Assembly (NCBI GenBank): GCA_026989505.1
Contig: JALSJF010000244.1
Location: forward strand, 1 to 43,557
Reading direction: 5' to 3'
Length of the DNA stretch: 43,557 nt
Source of the DNA: Cyclobacteriaceae bacterium
GTDB taxonomy: Bacteria > Bacteroidota > Bacteroidia > Cytophagales > Cyclobacteriaceae
Shown here: one piece after another, positions 36,289-42,950 of the stretch
How positions within the stretch are numbered: the first letter of the stretch is position 1
Layout: the number at the start of each line of letters is the position of its first letter
Notes under the pieces: model-generated
Seen by the model: only the letters and a program-made list of their open reading frames with translations
What the model was told of the DNA's origin: nothing
Database searches by the model: none
Made by a program: the position numbers and the translations under genes

Positions 36289-36332
36289 TTAACCTGAAAA
36301 ACTCATCAGGATTTTTCGCCCGGGGGGCTGAT
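36289..36332 (+). repeat. Remnant of the palindrome-ended repeat family (left end only)
   Basis: The sequence TTAACCTGAAAAACTC...GGATTTTTCGCCCG...GGGCTGAT matches the left end of copies 1-3 through most of about 43 bases, with several substitutions. No matching right end follows. The adjoining G/C-rich stretch (36319-36360) can form short hairpins. It sits between the envelope gene and the nap promoter. The 355-base gap 36139-36493 holds this remnant and the regulatory elements listed next. Confidence 0.6.
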
Positions 36333-36385
36333 AACCCCGAGGGCTTCCCCCCGGAAACACCAGGGCCAGATGATATTTTCGGGCG

Positions 36386-36431
36386 AATATTTTACAGAAA
36401 AATGATATGCATCATTTTTCTGTAAAATATT
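36386..36431. promoter_or_regulatory. 46-bp perfect inverted repeat with FNR-like core (nap promoter)
   Basis: Arms of 21 bases (36386-36406 and 36411-36431) are perfectly complementary around the 4-base spacer ATGC. The core ATGAT-ATGC-ATCAT (36402-36415) differs from the FNR box TTGAT-N4-ATCAA only at the outermost base of each half. It is followed 21 bases after the core by CTTTTCTTGC (36437-36446), a possible -7 region. Together they place the dyad at about -41.5 from a start near 36450, the class II activator position. A related core stands in front of the porin gene. Confidence 0.6.
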
Positions 36432-36448
36432 TTAAGCTTTTCTTGCAA

Positions 36449-36464
36449 TGTGACATAAATCACA
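36449..36464. promoter_or_regulatory. CRP/HcpR-like site TGTGA-CATAAA-TCACA upstream of napD
   Basis: This is a perfect 5-bp dyad with a 6-base spacer, identical to the CRP consensus and close to the TTGTGA-N6-TCACAA type described for HcpR regulators of nitrosative stress. It lies 30 bases before the napD ATG and at or just after the inferred start of transcription, where binding would more naturally repress. The exact regulator cannot be known from this window, which contains no CRP/FNR gene. Confidence 0.65.
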
Positions 36465-36493
36465 TTTTAAAACAGGAGCGCAAATTACCGGAT

Positions 36494-36763
36494 ATGCCGA
36501 TCAAAAGCTATGTAGTATTTCCTCAAAAAGGAAAGAAAGGGACATTAACAAACATCTTGCGAAGCCTTGAAAACTGCGAGGTAGTAGTTTCTTCAAATAA
36601 GGATGTATTGGTTTTGGTTACCGACACAAAATCCGGCCAGCAAGAAGAAAAACTTAAAACGGTATTGGCAAACATAGAAGAGATTGAGCATTTAAACCTG
36701 GTTTCCGGGTTTAGCGAGAGTTGTCTGCAAGAAAACGAAAAATCACCCCAAAACAATGAATAG
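36494..36763 (+). CDS. napD: NapD-type chaperone for periplasmic nitrate reductase
   Basis: This 89-residue cytoplasmic protein resembles NapD, the chaperone that binds the Tat signal of NapA and holds it back until the cofactor is inserted. Its opening SYVVFPQKGKKGTLTNIL, the central ENCEVVVSSNKDVLVLV and the EEIEHLNLVSG segment match the small ferredoxin-like NapD fold, although the similarity is loose. It overlaps napA by 8 bases. The frame stays open upstream through the dyad region, but ATG 36494 is the only start that yields the conserved beginning. An AGGAG sits at 36474-36478, 15 bases upstream, longer than the usual spacing. Confidence 0.8.
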   Translation: MPIKSYVVFPQKGKKGTLTNILRSLENCEVVVSSNKDVLVLVTDTKSGQQEEKLKTVLANIEEIEHLNLVSGFSESCLQENEKSPQNNE

Positions 36764-39074
36764 ACGAGTATTTCTTAAAAAAGCTGCTGCCGCCTCGGCC
36801 ATGGCCGCTGCCGCCACAATGCTACCGGGTATCCTGTTCGCTGCCGATCAAACCAAGGATAACCTTCCCGGGGGTATCAAATGGACGAAAGCCCCTTGCC
36901 GGTTCTGCGGGGTAGGGTGTGGCGTGCTGATAGGAACAAAAGAAGGCAAAACAGTGGCGGTTAAGGGCGACCCCAACAGCCCTGTTAACCAAGGTCTCCT
37001 TTGTGTAAAGGGGTACCACCAGATTATGTGTACTTCGGCTGCCGACAGGCTTACGAAACCTTTAATAAAGAAAAACGGCCAATACGTAGAGGCCACAATG
37101 GACGAAGCCCTTGACCTGGTGGCCGCCAAGATGACCGAAACAATTGAAAAATACGGCAAAGATGCTGTGGCCATGTACACTTCGGGGCAATCGACTATTC
37201 CCGAGGGCTATGTTGCGGCTAAGTTTATGAAAGGGGCTATCGGCACAAATAATCTGGACTGTAATGCCAGGTTATGCATGGCAAGTGCCGTAGCTGGTTT
37301 TTTGACCACTTTTGGGGCAGATGAGCCCATGGGCTGCTATGAAGATATCGACTATGCCGATGTATTTGTATTATGGGGCAACAATATGGCCGAAATGCAC
37401 CCCGTATTATTTTCCCGGCTTCTTGATAACCGCCTAAAACGTAAAAATGTAAAGATAATAGACCTGGCCACCCGCACAACCCGCACCAGTAAGGCTGCGG
37501 ATAAATCTATTTTATTTAAACCTCAAACCGATTTAGCCATTGCCAATGCCATTTGCTATGAAATAATAAACAATGGCTGGGTAAACCACAGTTTTGTAGA
37601 ACAGCATATTGTTTTCAAGAAGGGGAAAACCACTATTGGTTATGGTTTGGAAGACAAATTTAAATTTAAAGATGAAGCCGAAGCTATTGATTTTAACCAA
37701 TACAAAACCTTTTTAGCAGACTATCGGCCGGATAAAGTAGAAGCCCTTACGGGGGTGTCGGCCAAAGACATAAAATATCTTGCCGCGTTATACGGAGACC
37801 CCGGATTAAAAGTGGTTTCCTATTGGTGCATGGGCATGAACCAACACACGCGTGGCACCTGGATGAACAACCTGGTGTATAATATACACTTATTGACAGG
37901 CAAGATTTCCCAGCCGGGCAATGGCCCGTTTTCACTGACCGGTCAGCCCAGTGCCTGTGGCACAGCCCGGGAGGTAGGCACGTTTACCCATAAGCTGCCC
38001 AAGGGGGTGGTTACCAACGAAAAACACCGCAGGTTGGCCGCCAAAATCTGGCAAGTACCGTATGAACGGATCCCGGCAAAACCAACCTATCATGCTACGG
38101 AAATGTTTAGGGCAATTGACAGGGGCGACATTAAATTTCTTTGGACCCAGGTAACCAACCCGTTGGTATCGTTACCCAAAACCAGCCGCTACCGCCCCGG
38201 GATGAAAAAAAACGACTGCTTTGTTGTGGTCTCTGATGTGTTCCCAACGCCTACCAGTGATGTTGCCGATGTAATTCTGCCGGCTGCCTGGCATGTGGAA
38301 AAAAGCGGCATGTACGGAAACTCTGAACGCAGGACCCAATACTGGGATAAAATGGTGGAGCCGCCAGGAGAAGCAACCCCCGATGCCTGGATGACGATTG
38401 AAGTAGCCAGGCGAATGGGCTTTGGCGATTTGTTTCCGTACAGTAAGGAAAACCACCATGAAGAAATATATAATGAGTACCGCCAGTTTCATGTTGGCAA
38501 AAAACACAATATGGCCCCGGTTGAGGTACTTAAGAAGCAGAGCGGGGCTATCTGGCCTTACATTGAGGAAACAGGGAAATCTACCCAATGGCGTTTTAAC
38601 GCAAAATATGATCCGGCCTGCGACCAGGAAAAAGACTTTGACTTTTATGGCCGGCCTGACGGCAAAGCTGTAATATGGCAGCGCCCTTATGAACCTGCTC
38701 CGGAGGTGCCGGATAACGAATACCCTTTTTGGTTAAATACCGGCCGGGTTATCGAACACTGGCATACGGGTTCAATGACCCGCAGGATTCCGGTACTGCA
38801 CCGGGCCGTACCTAATGCCTATGTAGAGCTTCACCCTGACGATGCCAAACGGCTGGGTATTCAAAACAAACAACTTGTCAAAGTAGTATCACGAAGGGGC
38901 TCTACCGTTTTGCCGGCATCAATAAACGAACGGGGCCTGCCTGCCAAAGGCCAGGTTTTTGTGCCGTTTTTCGATGAAAGCATGCTGATTAATGATGTTA
39001 CCCTGGATGCTTTCTGCCCGATATCAAAAGAGCCTGATTACAAAAAATGTGCCGTTAGAATTGAACGGGTATAA
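36756..39074 (+). CDS. napA: Periplasmic nitrate reductase catalytic subunit
   Basis: This 772-residue molybdenum bis-MGD enzyme reduces nitrate to nitrite in the periplasm. It has a Tat signal (NRRVFLKK, then Ala-rich, cleaved around LFA-AD), the 4Fe-4S ligands C48, C51, C55 and C83 (CRFCGVGCGV...LLCVKG), and NARLCMASAVAG in which C174 is the expected Mo ligand. Shared NapA stretches include the FGADEPMGCYEDID and LWGNNMAEMHPV segments and HTRGTWMNN. The length is that of a NapA monomer. napB follows with a one-base overlap (TAATG), so the two are translationally coupled. Confidence 0.97.
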   Translation: MNRRVFLKKAAAASAMAAAATMLPGILFAADQTKDNLPGGIKWTKAPCRFCGVGCGVLIGTKEGKTVAVKGDPNSPVNQGLLCVKGYHQIMCTSAADRLTKPLIKKNGQYVEATMDEALDLVAAKMTETIEKYGKDAVAMYTSGQSTIPEGYVAAKFMKGAIGTNNLDCNARLCMASAVAGFLTTFGADEPMGCYEDIDYADVFVLWGNNMAEMHPVLFSRLLDNRLKRKNVKIIDLATRTTRTSKAADKSILFKPQTDLAIANAICYEIINNGWVNHSFVEQHIVFKKGKTTIGYGLEDKFKFKDEAEAIDFNQYKTFLADYRPDKVEALTGVSAKDIKYLAALYGDPGLKVVSYWCMGMNQHTRGTWMNNLVYNIHLLTGKISQPGNGPFSLTGQPSACGTAREVGTFTHKLPKGVVTNEKHRRLAAKIWQVPYERIPAKPTYHATEMFRAIDRGDIKFLWTQVTNPLVSLPKTSRYRPGMKKNDCFVVVSDVFPTPTSDVADVILPAAWHVEKSGMYGNSERRTQYWDKMVEPPGEATPDAWMTIEVARRMGFGDLFPYSKENHHEEIYNEYRQFHVGKKHNMAPVEVLKKQSGAIWPYIEETGKSTQWRFNAKYDPACDQEKDFDFYGRPDGKAVIWQRPYEPAPEVPDNEYPFWLNTGRVIEHWHTGSMTRRIPVLHRAVPNAYVELHPDDAKRLGIQNKQLVKVVSRRGSTVLPASINERGLPAKGQVFVPFFDESMLINDVTLDAFCPISKEPDYKKCAVRIERV

Positions 39075-39754
39075 TGATGAAAACGAGTTATGTCATCATC
39101 GGTTTTTGGCTGGTACTTTTTATTGCGGCCAGCATAATTGTAAGTACCAGCTTGTTTGAGGAGCAGCTTGTGGCCCGGGCTGAAACCCTGGCCTCACCGG
39201 GGGCCAACACCTTGCCGGTTGAAGAAGGGGTTTTTAAACTTGCCGGCCGGGCTGATGAATTAAGGGCCTTGTTTTACCGTGGGGTTGGCTCAAAAAAGGG
39301 CCTTGGCCCGTATTACAGCAGAAGGGCTTTCCCTGGCGCCCCCCCTGTTATTCCCCACCCTGCAGACGAACATCAGGATATTGGCGGTAAGGCTTGCTTA
39401 CAATGTCACCAGAATGGGGGCTATGTTGATCAGTATCAGGCTTTTGCCCCTGTTTCCCCTCATCCGGAGTTACTGAATTGCAAGCAGTGCCATGTGCCTG
39501 TTGTAACAACAGGCAGTTTTATCGCCAGTAGCTGGCGCAAGCCAGCGCCCCCGGAAACCGGGCAGCAAGAACTACCGGGCAGCCCCCCGGTTATACCCCA
39601 TGCCCTGGAAATGCGTAACAACTGCCTTTCCTGCCATGGCACCCCGGCAGCCCCGCGGGAAATCAGGGTGTCGCACCCAGACCGTGTTAACTGTCGCCAA
39701 TGCCATGCCCTAAATGATAATACAATGAACGCCCCTGAAATATGGACAAGATAA
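39074..39754 (+). CDS. napB: NapB-type nitrate reductase cytochrome with duplicated diheme module
   Basis: This 226-residue protein begins with one hydrophobic segment (about 5-28), a signal anchor or signal peptide. Four c-type heme sites are seen: CLQCH 108-112, CKQCH 136-140, CLSCH 184-188 and CRQCH 207-211. The block 'PPVIPH ... CxxCH ... HP ... CxxCH' occurs twice (PPVIPH at 90-95 and 171-176). Ordinary NapB has one such diheme unit and hands electrons to NapA. Here the unit seems to be tandemly duplicated, giving a tetraheme protein. Naming follows NapB because of the PPVIPH motif and its position next to napA. Confidence 0.85.
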   Translation: MMKTSYVIIGFWLVLFIAASIIVSTSLFEEQLVARAETLASPGANTLPVEEGVFKLAGRADELRALFYRGVGSKKGLGPYYSRRAFPGAPPVIPHPADEHQDIGGKACLQCHQNGGYVDQYQAFAPVSPHPELLNCKQCHVPVVTTGSFIASSWRKPAPPETGQQELPGSPPVIPHALEMRNNCLSCHGTPAAPREIRVSHPDRVNCRQCHALNDNTMNAPEIWTR

Positions 39755-40467
39755 AAAACAGTTTACACCACCGCGCCTTCACCTTCTCAGGTAGCAGGAA
39801 AAGGGGCTACCCGGCACTACCAATACGTATTGCCAGGGGGCCTAACCATTTTTGTGGGTGGTTTTTTTTATTGTTCCTGGCTTCCTGTTCCACACCCCTG
39901 CATAAGGATGACGGCCCGATGGCAAAAATAAGGCAACAGGGTGCCAATACCGTTGAATACGAAAGGATTAGCTCAGACCCATTCACCCTTACCCTTGAAA
40001 AGGTAGCGGTAACCAATGCAGAAAACGATACGCTCTTTTTTATTCCGGACAGAACCGGCCAATTAGTTGCCTTCCCCTGTAACAAGTGCCATACGAAAGC
40101 GCTAAGCCGTATGGTTACACGTGATCCCCTGGCCAAAAAGGCCCATTGGGATATCCGCCTGAACCATGTTACCGGAGAGGAACTGGCATGTACAACCTGT
40201 CATAGCCGGGATAATGTTGAGTACCTGACGTTAATTAATAATAAACAGATAGATTATAATAAAAGCCAACAAGTTTGCGCCCAATGCCACGCTACACAAA
40301 ACAAAGATTGGCTGGGAGGTGCCCACGGGAAAACCCTTGGTGGGTGGGCCCCGCCCCGGGTATCCGCTACTTGTGTTAATTGCCATAACCCACACACCCC
40401 GGCACTTGAAGCACGCTGGCCAGCACGGTTAAACACTGTAAAAATCCAAGAACTTGACCCTAAGTAG
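39742..40467 (+). CDS. Tetraheme c-type cytochrome lipoprotein
   Basis: This 241-residue protein has four CXXCH heme sites: CNKCH 113-117, CTTCH 150-154, CAQCH 179-183 and CVNCH 211-215. A lipobox (LASC, C49) ends a hydrophobic segment (about 38-48), so it is probably a lipoprotein facing the periplasm. The first 35 residues are unusually basic and poorly conserved-looking; a shorter translation start inside them is possible but no other ATG fits. It overlaps napB by 13 bases. Tetraheme cytochromes occur in some nap clusters (NapM in Desulfovibrio), so it likely carries electrons between the quinol oxidase and NapB/NapA. Confidence 0.83.
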   Translation: MDKIKNSLHHRAFTFSGSRKRGYPALPIRIARGPNHFCGWFFLLFLASCSTPLHKDDGPMAKIRQQGANTVEYERISSDPFTLTLEKVAVTNAENDTLFFIPDRTGQLVAFPCNKCHTKALSRMVTRDPLAKKAHWDIRLNHVTGEELACTTCHSRDNVEYLTLINNKQIDYNKSQQVCAQCHATQNKDWLGGAHGKTLGGWAPPRVSATCVNCHNPHTPALEARWPARLNTVKIQELDPK

Positions 40468-40472
40468 CCGCT

Positions 40473-41507
40473 ATGTTTTTTAACAGAAAAAAGAAACAAA
40501 ACAAGAAAAAAATATCGCCTGCCCCGCTTGCCGGCAGCGCTAAAAGCAATAGTTGCCAGCAGCCGGGTGACGGTTTTGATCAGGTAATTAATAAGCCTTT
40601 GAACAGAAGGTCTGCAGTAAAGGGGTTAACAGCCGGGCTATTAACAGGGGCGGGGCTGCTAAACTCAGCCTGCAGCTTAACCTCCGGTGAAGCCGGCAAA
40701 GGGTTAGCCTCCCTGAAATGGGAAGAGTACTTTAAAGGAAACTACCAATTGATGACCCCTGAAGAAAAAGAGGCTACGGTAAAGCGCCTGGAGAAGATGT
40801 ACGAGCTGGCAAATGGTGGAAAAATAAAAATATCGGCCAAAGGGGCTGTTAAAGATGTACTTTACGGCTATGCTTTCAATATTTCAAAATGCAGGGGGTA
40901 TATGGACTGCATAAATGCTTGCATTGAAGAAAACAACCAGGACCGTAACTCACAAATGCAATACATACGTATCCATGAGTTTAAGAAAGGGCAAATGAAT
41001 TTTGAGCTGGCCGATGATAATTTTTATCACCAGGTGCCGGCAGCCGGACATTTTTATCTCGGTACGCAGTGCTTTCATTGTGAGAACCCTCCTTGTGTTA
41101 ATGTGTGCCCGGTGAAGGCCACCTGGAAAGAGAAAGATGGCATAGTGGTTATAGACTATGACTGGTGCATCGGTTGCAGATATTGCCAGGCAGCCTGCCC
41201 TTATGATGGCAGGCGCTTTAATTGGTCGGCCCCGCATGTGCCGGAAAATGAACTTACTAAAGACCAGCATTATTTAGGCAACAGGTTGCGGAAAAAGGGG
41301 GTGATGGAAAAGTGCACATTTTGCATACAGCGGTCAAGAAACGGGGCAAACCCAGCCTGTGTAGAGGCCTGCCCTACAGGGGCCAGAATATTTGGCAACC
41401 TGCTCGACCCTAACAGCACCATACGCTGGGTGCTGGAGAACAAGAAAGTTTTCAGGTTAAAAGAAGACTTAGGCACAGAGCCTAAATTTTGGTATTTCAT
41501 GGATTAG
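40473..41507 (+). CDS. Four-cluster ferredoxin-type iron-sulfur subunit (NrfC/PsrB/ActB-like)
   Basis: This 344-residue protein carries the Cys groups of a four-cluster DMSO-reductase-type electron-transfer subunit: C140/146/150, C200/203/208/212, C232/235/238/242 and C281/284/296/300. The first group should read CxxCxxCxxxC but has Tyr at 143 (CRGYMDC), so one cluster lacks a Cys ligand and may be [3Fe-4S]. An internal twin-Arg motif (NRRSAVKGL, 44-52) is followed by a hydrophobic stretch and a possible lipobox at C67, indicating Tat export as a lipoprotein. The first 40 residues are Lys-rich. It starts 6 bases after the cytochrome gene. Confidence 0.9.
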   Translation: MFFNRKKKQNKKKISPAPLAGSAKSNSCQQPGDGFDQVINKPLNRRSAVKGLTAGLLTGAGLLNSACSLTSGEAGKGLASLKWEEYFKGNYQLMTPEEKEATVKRLEKMYELANGGKIKISAKGAVKDVLYGYAFNISKCRGYMDCINACIEENNQDRNSQMQYIRIHEFKKGQMNFELADDNFYHQVPAAGHFYLGTQCFHCENPPCVNVCPVKATWKEKDGIVVIDYDWCIGCRYCQAACPYDGRRFNWSAPHVPENELTKDQHYLGNRLRKKGVMEKCTFCIQRSRNGANPACVEACPTGARIFGNLLDPNSTIRWVLENKKVFRLKEDLGTEPKFWYFMD

Positions 41508-41529
41508 CCATAATGAAACACAGAAAAAA

Positions 41530-42744
41530 ATGAAGGTAGTATTTAGTATGATTGCCGATGGTTTTAAAGAAGCCACCAAAGGCACCATCGCTTACCATGT
41601 ATGGATGGCTGTCCTGACCCTGTTAATGTTGCTTGGCGCGTATGCCTACTACCAGCAAATCACCCATGGCCTGGTGGTAACCGGCATGACCGACCGGGTA
41701 AGCTGGGGGCTGTATATTTCTAATTTCACTTTTTTGGTAGGCGTAGCGGCAGCAGCCGTGATGCTGGTCTTGCCTACCTATATATTAAAGGATATTGACT
41801 TCTCCCAGGCGGTACTCATTGGCGAAGGCCTGGCCGTATCAGCCCTGGTTATGTGCCTGGCTTTTGTAACCGTTGACATGGGCGGGCCTGCCCGCCTGTG
41901 GCATATTATTCCCGGAATTGGCAGTTTAAACTGGCCAAACTCAATGCTCGCCTGGGATGTTATTGTTCTTAATGGCTATTTGTTTATAAACCTGACGATT
42001 CCTTTTTACCTCTTATACCATCATTACCAGGGCAAAAAGCCAAATAAGTCTGTTTACTTGCCGGGGGTACTAATTTCGGTGTTTTGGGCTGTTGGCATTC
42101 ATCTGGTAACCGCCTTTTTATATGCCGGCTTGCCGGCACGCCCTTTCTGGAATAGCGCTTTGCTGGGGCCCAGGTTTCTTGCCTCAGCCTTTGCTGCCGG
42201 GCCGGCACTAATCATTCTGGTGCTGGCTGTTATCCGCAGGTTTATGGGGTATAACATTGCCAATAAAACGATTGATAAAATAGCCATGGTAGTAACAGTG
42301 GCAGCCCAGATAAACCTGATTATGTTAGGCTCAGAACTTTTTAAAGAGTTTTATAGCCTCACCCACCATAGTAATAGCGCGCTTTATATGTTCTTCGGGA
42401 TTAACGGGAAAAATGCCCTTGTGCCCTGGATTTGGACCTCCATTAGCTTAAACTTTCTGGCTACCGTTACCCTGACCTTTAACCGGTTTAGAAGAAACCA
42501 CACTATTTTATATGGGGCATGTGTAATCTTATTTATTGCTATTTGGATTGACAAAGGGATGGGGTTGATTATCCCGGGTTTTATTCCGGGCCCCTGGGGC
42601 AATATTGTAGAGTATTTTCCTACCTGGGTTGAGATAGGGGTTACCCTGGGTATATGGGCCTTAGGGGCATTTGTTTTTTCCATCCTGGTTAAAATTGCCG
42701 TGCCCATAGCGTTGGGAAAATTACGCTATCAAAGCCATCGGTAA
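41530..42744 (+). CDS. NrfD/PsrC-type polytopic quinol-oxidising membrane subunit
   Basis: This 404-residue integral membrane protein has about 10 transmembrane helices and is the NrfD-family partner of the preceding ferredoxin subunit. The stretch TVDMGGPARLWHIIPG with NWPNSMLAWDVIVLNGYLF is typical of the NrfD/ActC/DsrP/QrcD group, which exchange electrons with menaquinol near the periplasmic side. It replaces NapC or NapGH as the quinol entry point in this operon. It begins 22 bases after the iron-sulfur gene, and the locus ends here, before the porin promoter. Confidence 0.9.
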   Translation: MKVVFSMIADGFKEATKGTIAYHVWMAVLTLLMLLGAYAYYQQITHGLVVTGMTDRVSWGLYISNFTFLVGVAAAAVMLVLPTYILKDIDFSQAVLIGEGLAVSALVMCLAFVTVDMGGPARLWHIIPGIGSLNWPNSMLAWDVIVLNGYLFINLTIPFYLLYHHYQGKKPNKSVYLPGVLISVFWAVGIHLVTAFLYAGLPARPFWNSALLGPRFLASAFAAGPALIILVLAVIRRFMGYNIANKTIDKIAMVVTVAAQINLIMLGSELFKEFYSLTHHSNSALYMFFGINGKNALVPWIWTSISLNFLATVTLTFNRFRRNHTILYGACVILFIAIWIDKGMGLIIPGFIPGPWGNIVEYFPTWVEIGVTLGIWALGAFVFSILVKIAVPIALGKLRYQSHR

Positions 42745-42863
42745 CGCCCTTCTTGCCGCGGCCGGTAACCGGGCTTGGTGTTGTCACAAAACGGGTAGTA
42801 TATTTGTTTCCTGCCGGCAAAGGTTGCCGCTTTCTTCATTACCAATAAAATTTAAGAATTTAA

Positions 42864-42877
42864 ATGACGGATATCAT
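42864..42877. promoter_or_regulatory. FNR-like dyad ATGAC-GGAT-ATCAT upstream of the porin gene
   Basis: This is the counterpart of the nap dyad core: ATGAC-N4-ATCAT, one base off a perfect palindrome, with A/T symmetry extending two bases further on each side. It is followed after the same distance (26 bases from the start of ATCAT) by CTTTTTTTGC (42899-42908), versus CTTTTCTTGC in front of napD. A GGATAT/ATATCC inverted repeat ending in the T-run could alternatively serve as a terminator for the nap operon. Confidence 0.5.
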
Positions 42878-42911
42878 TTTTTATCGGACATGCATATCCT
42901 TTTTTTGCTTC

Positions 42912-42927
42912 TGTAATCTTAATCACA
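42912..42927. promoter_or_regulatory. CRP/HcpR-like site TGTAA-TCTTAA-TCACA upstream of the porin gene
   Basis: This matches the CRP-type dyad at 9 of 10 half-site bases and shares the octamer AATCACAT with the napD site. It begins 49 bases (centre to centre) after the FNR-like dyad, versus 48 in the nap promoter, and 23 bases before the ATG at 42951. Confidence 0.5.
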
Positions 42928-42950
42928 TAACAGTATCTCTTTAAGCAGCT

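Noticed and set aside
42889-42906. Intrinsic terminator of the nap operon (GGATAT/ATATCC stem plus T-run)
   Set aside because: It was not listed as a firm terminator because the stem is weak, the loop is long (19 bases) and the same T-run fits the porin -7 region at the spacing seen in the nap promoter.
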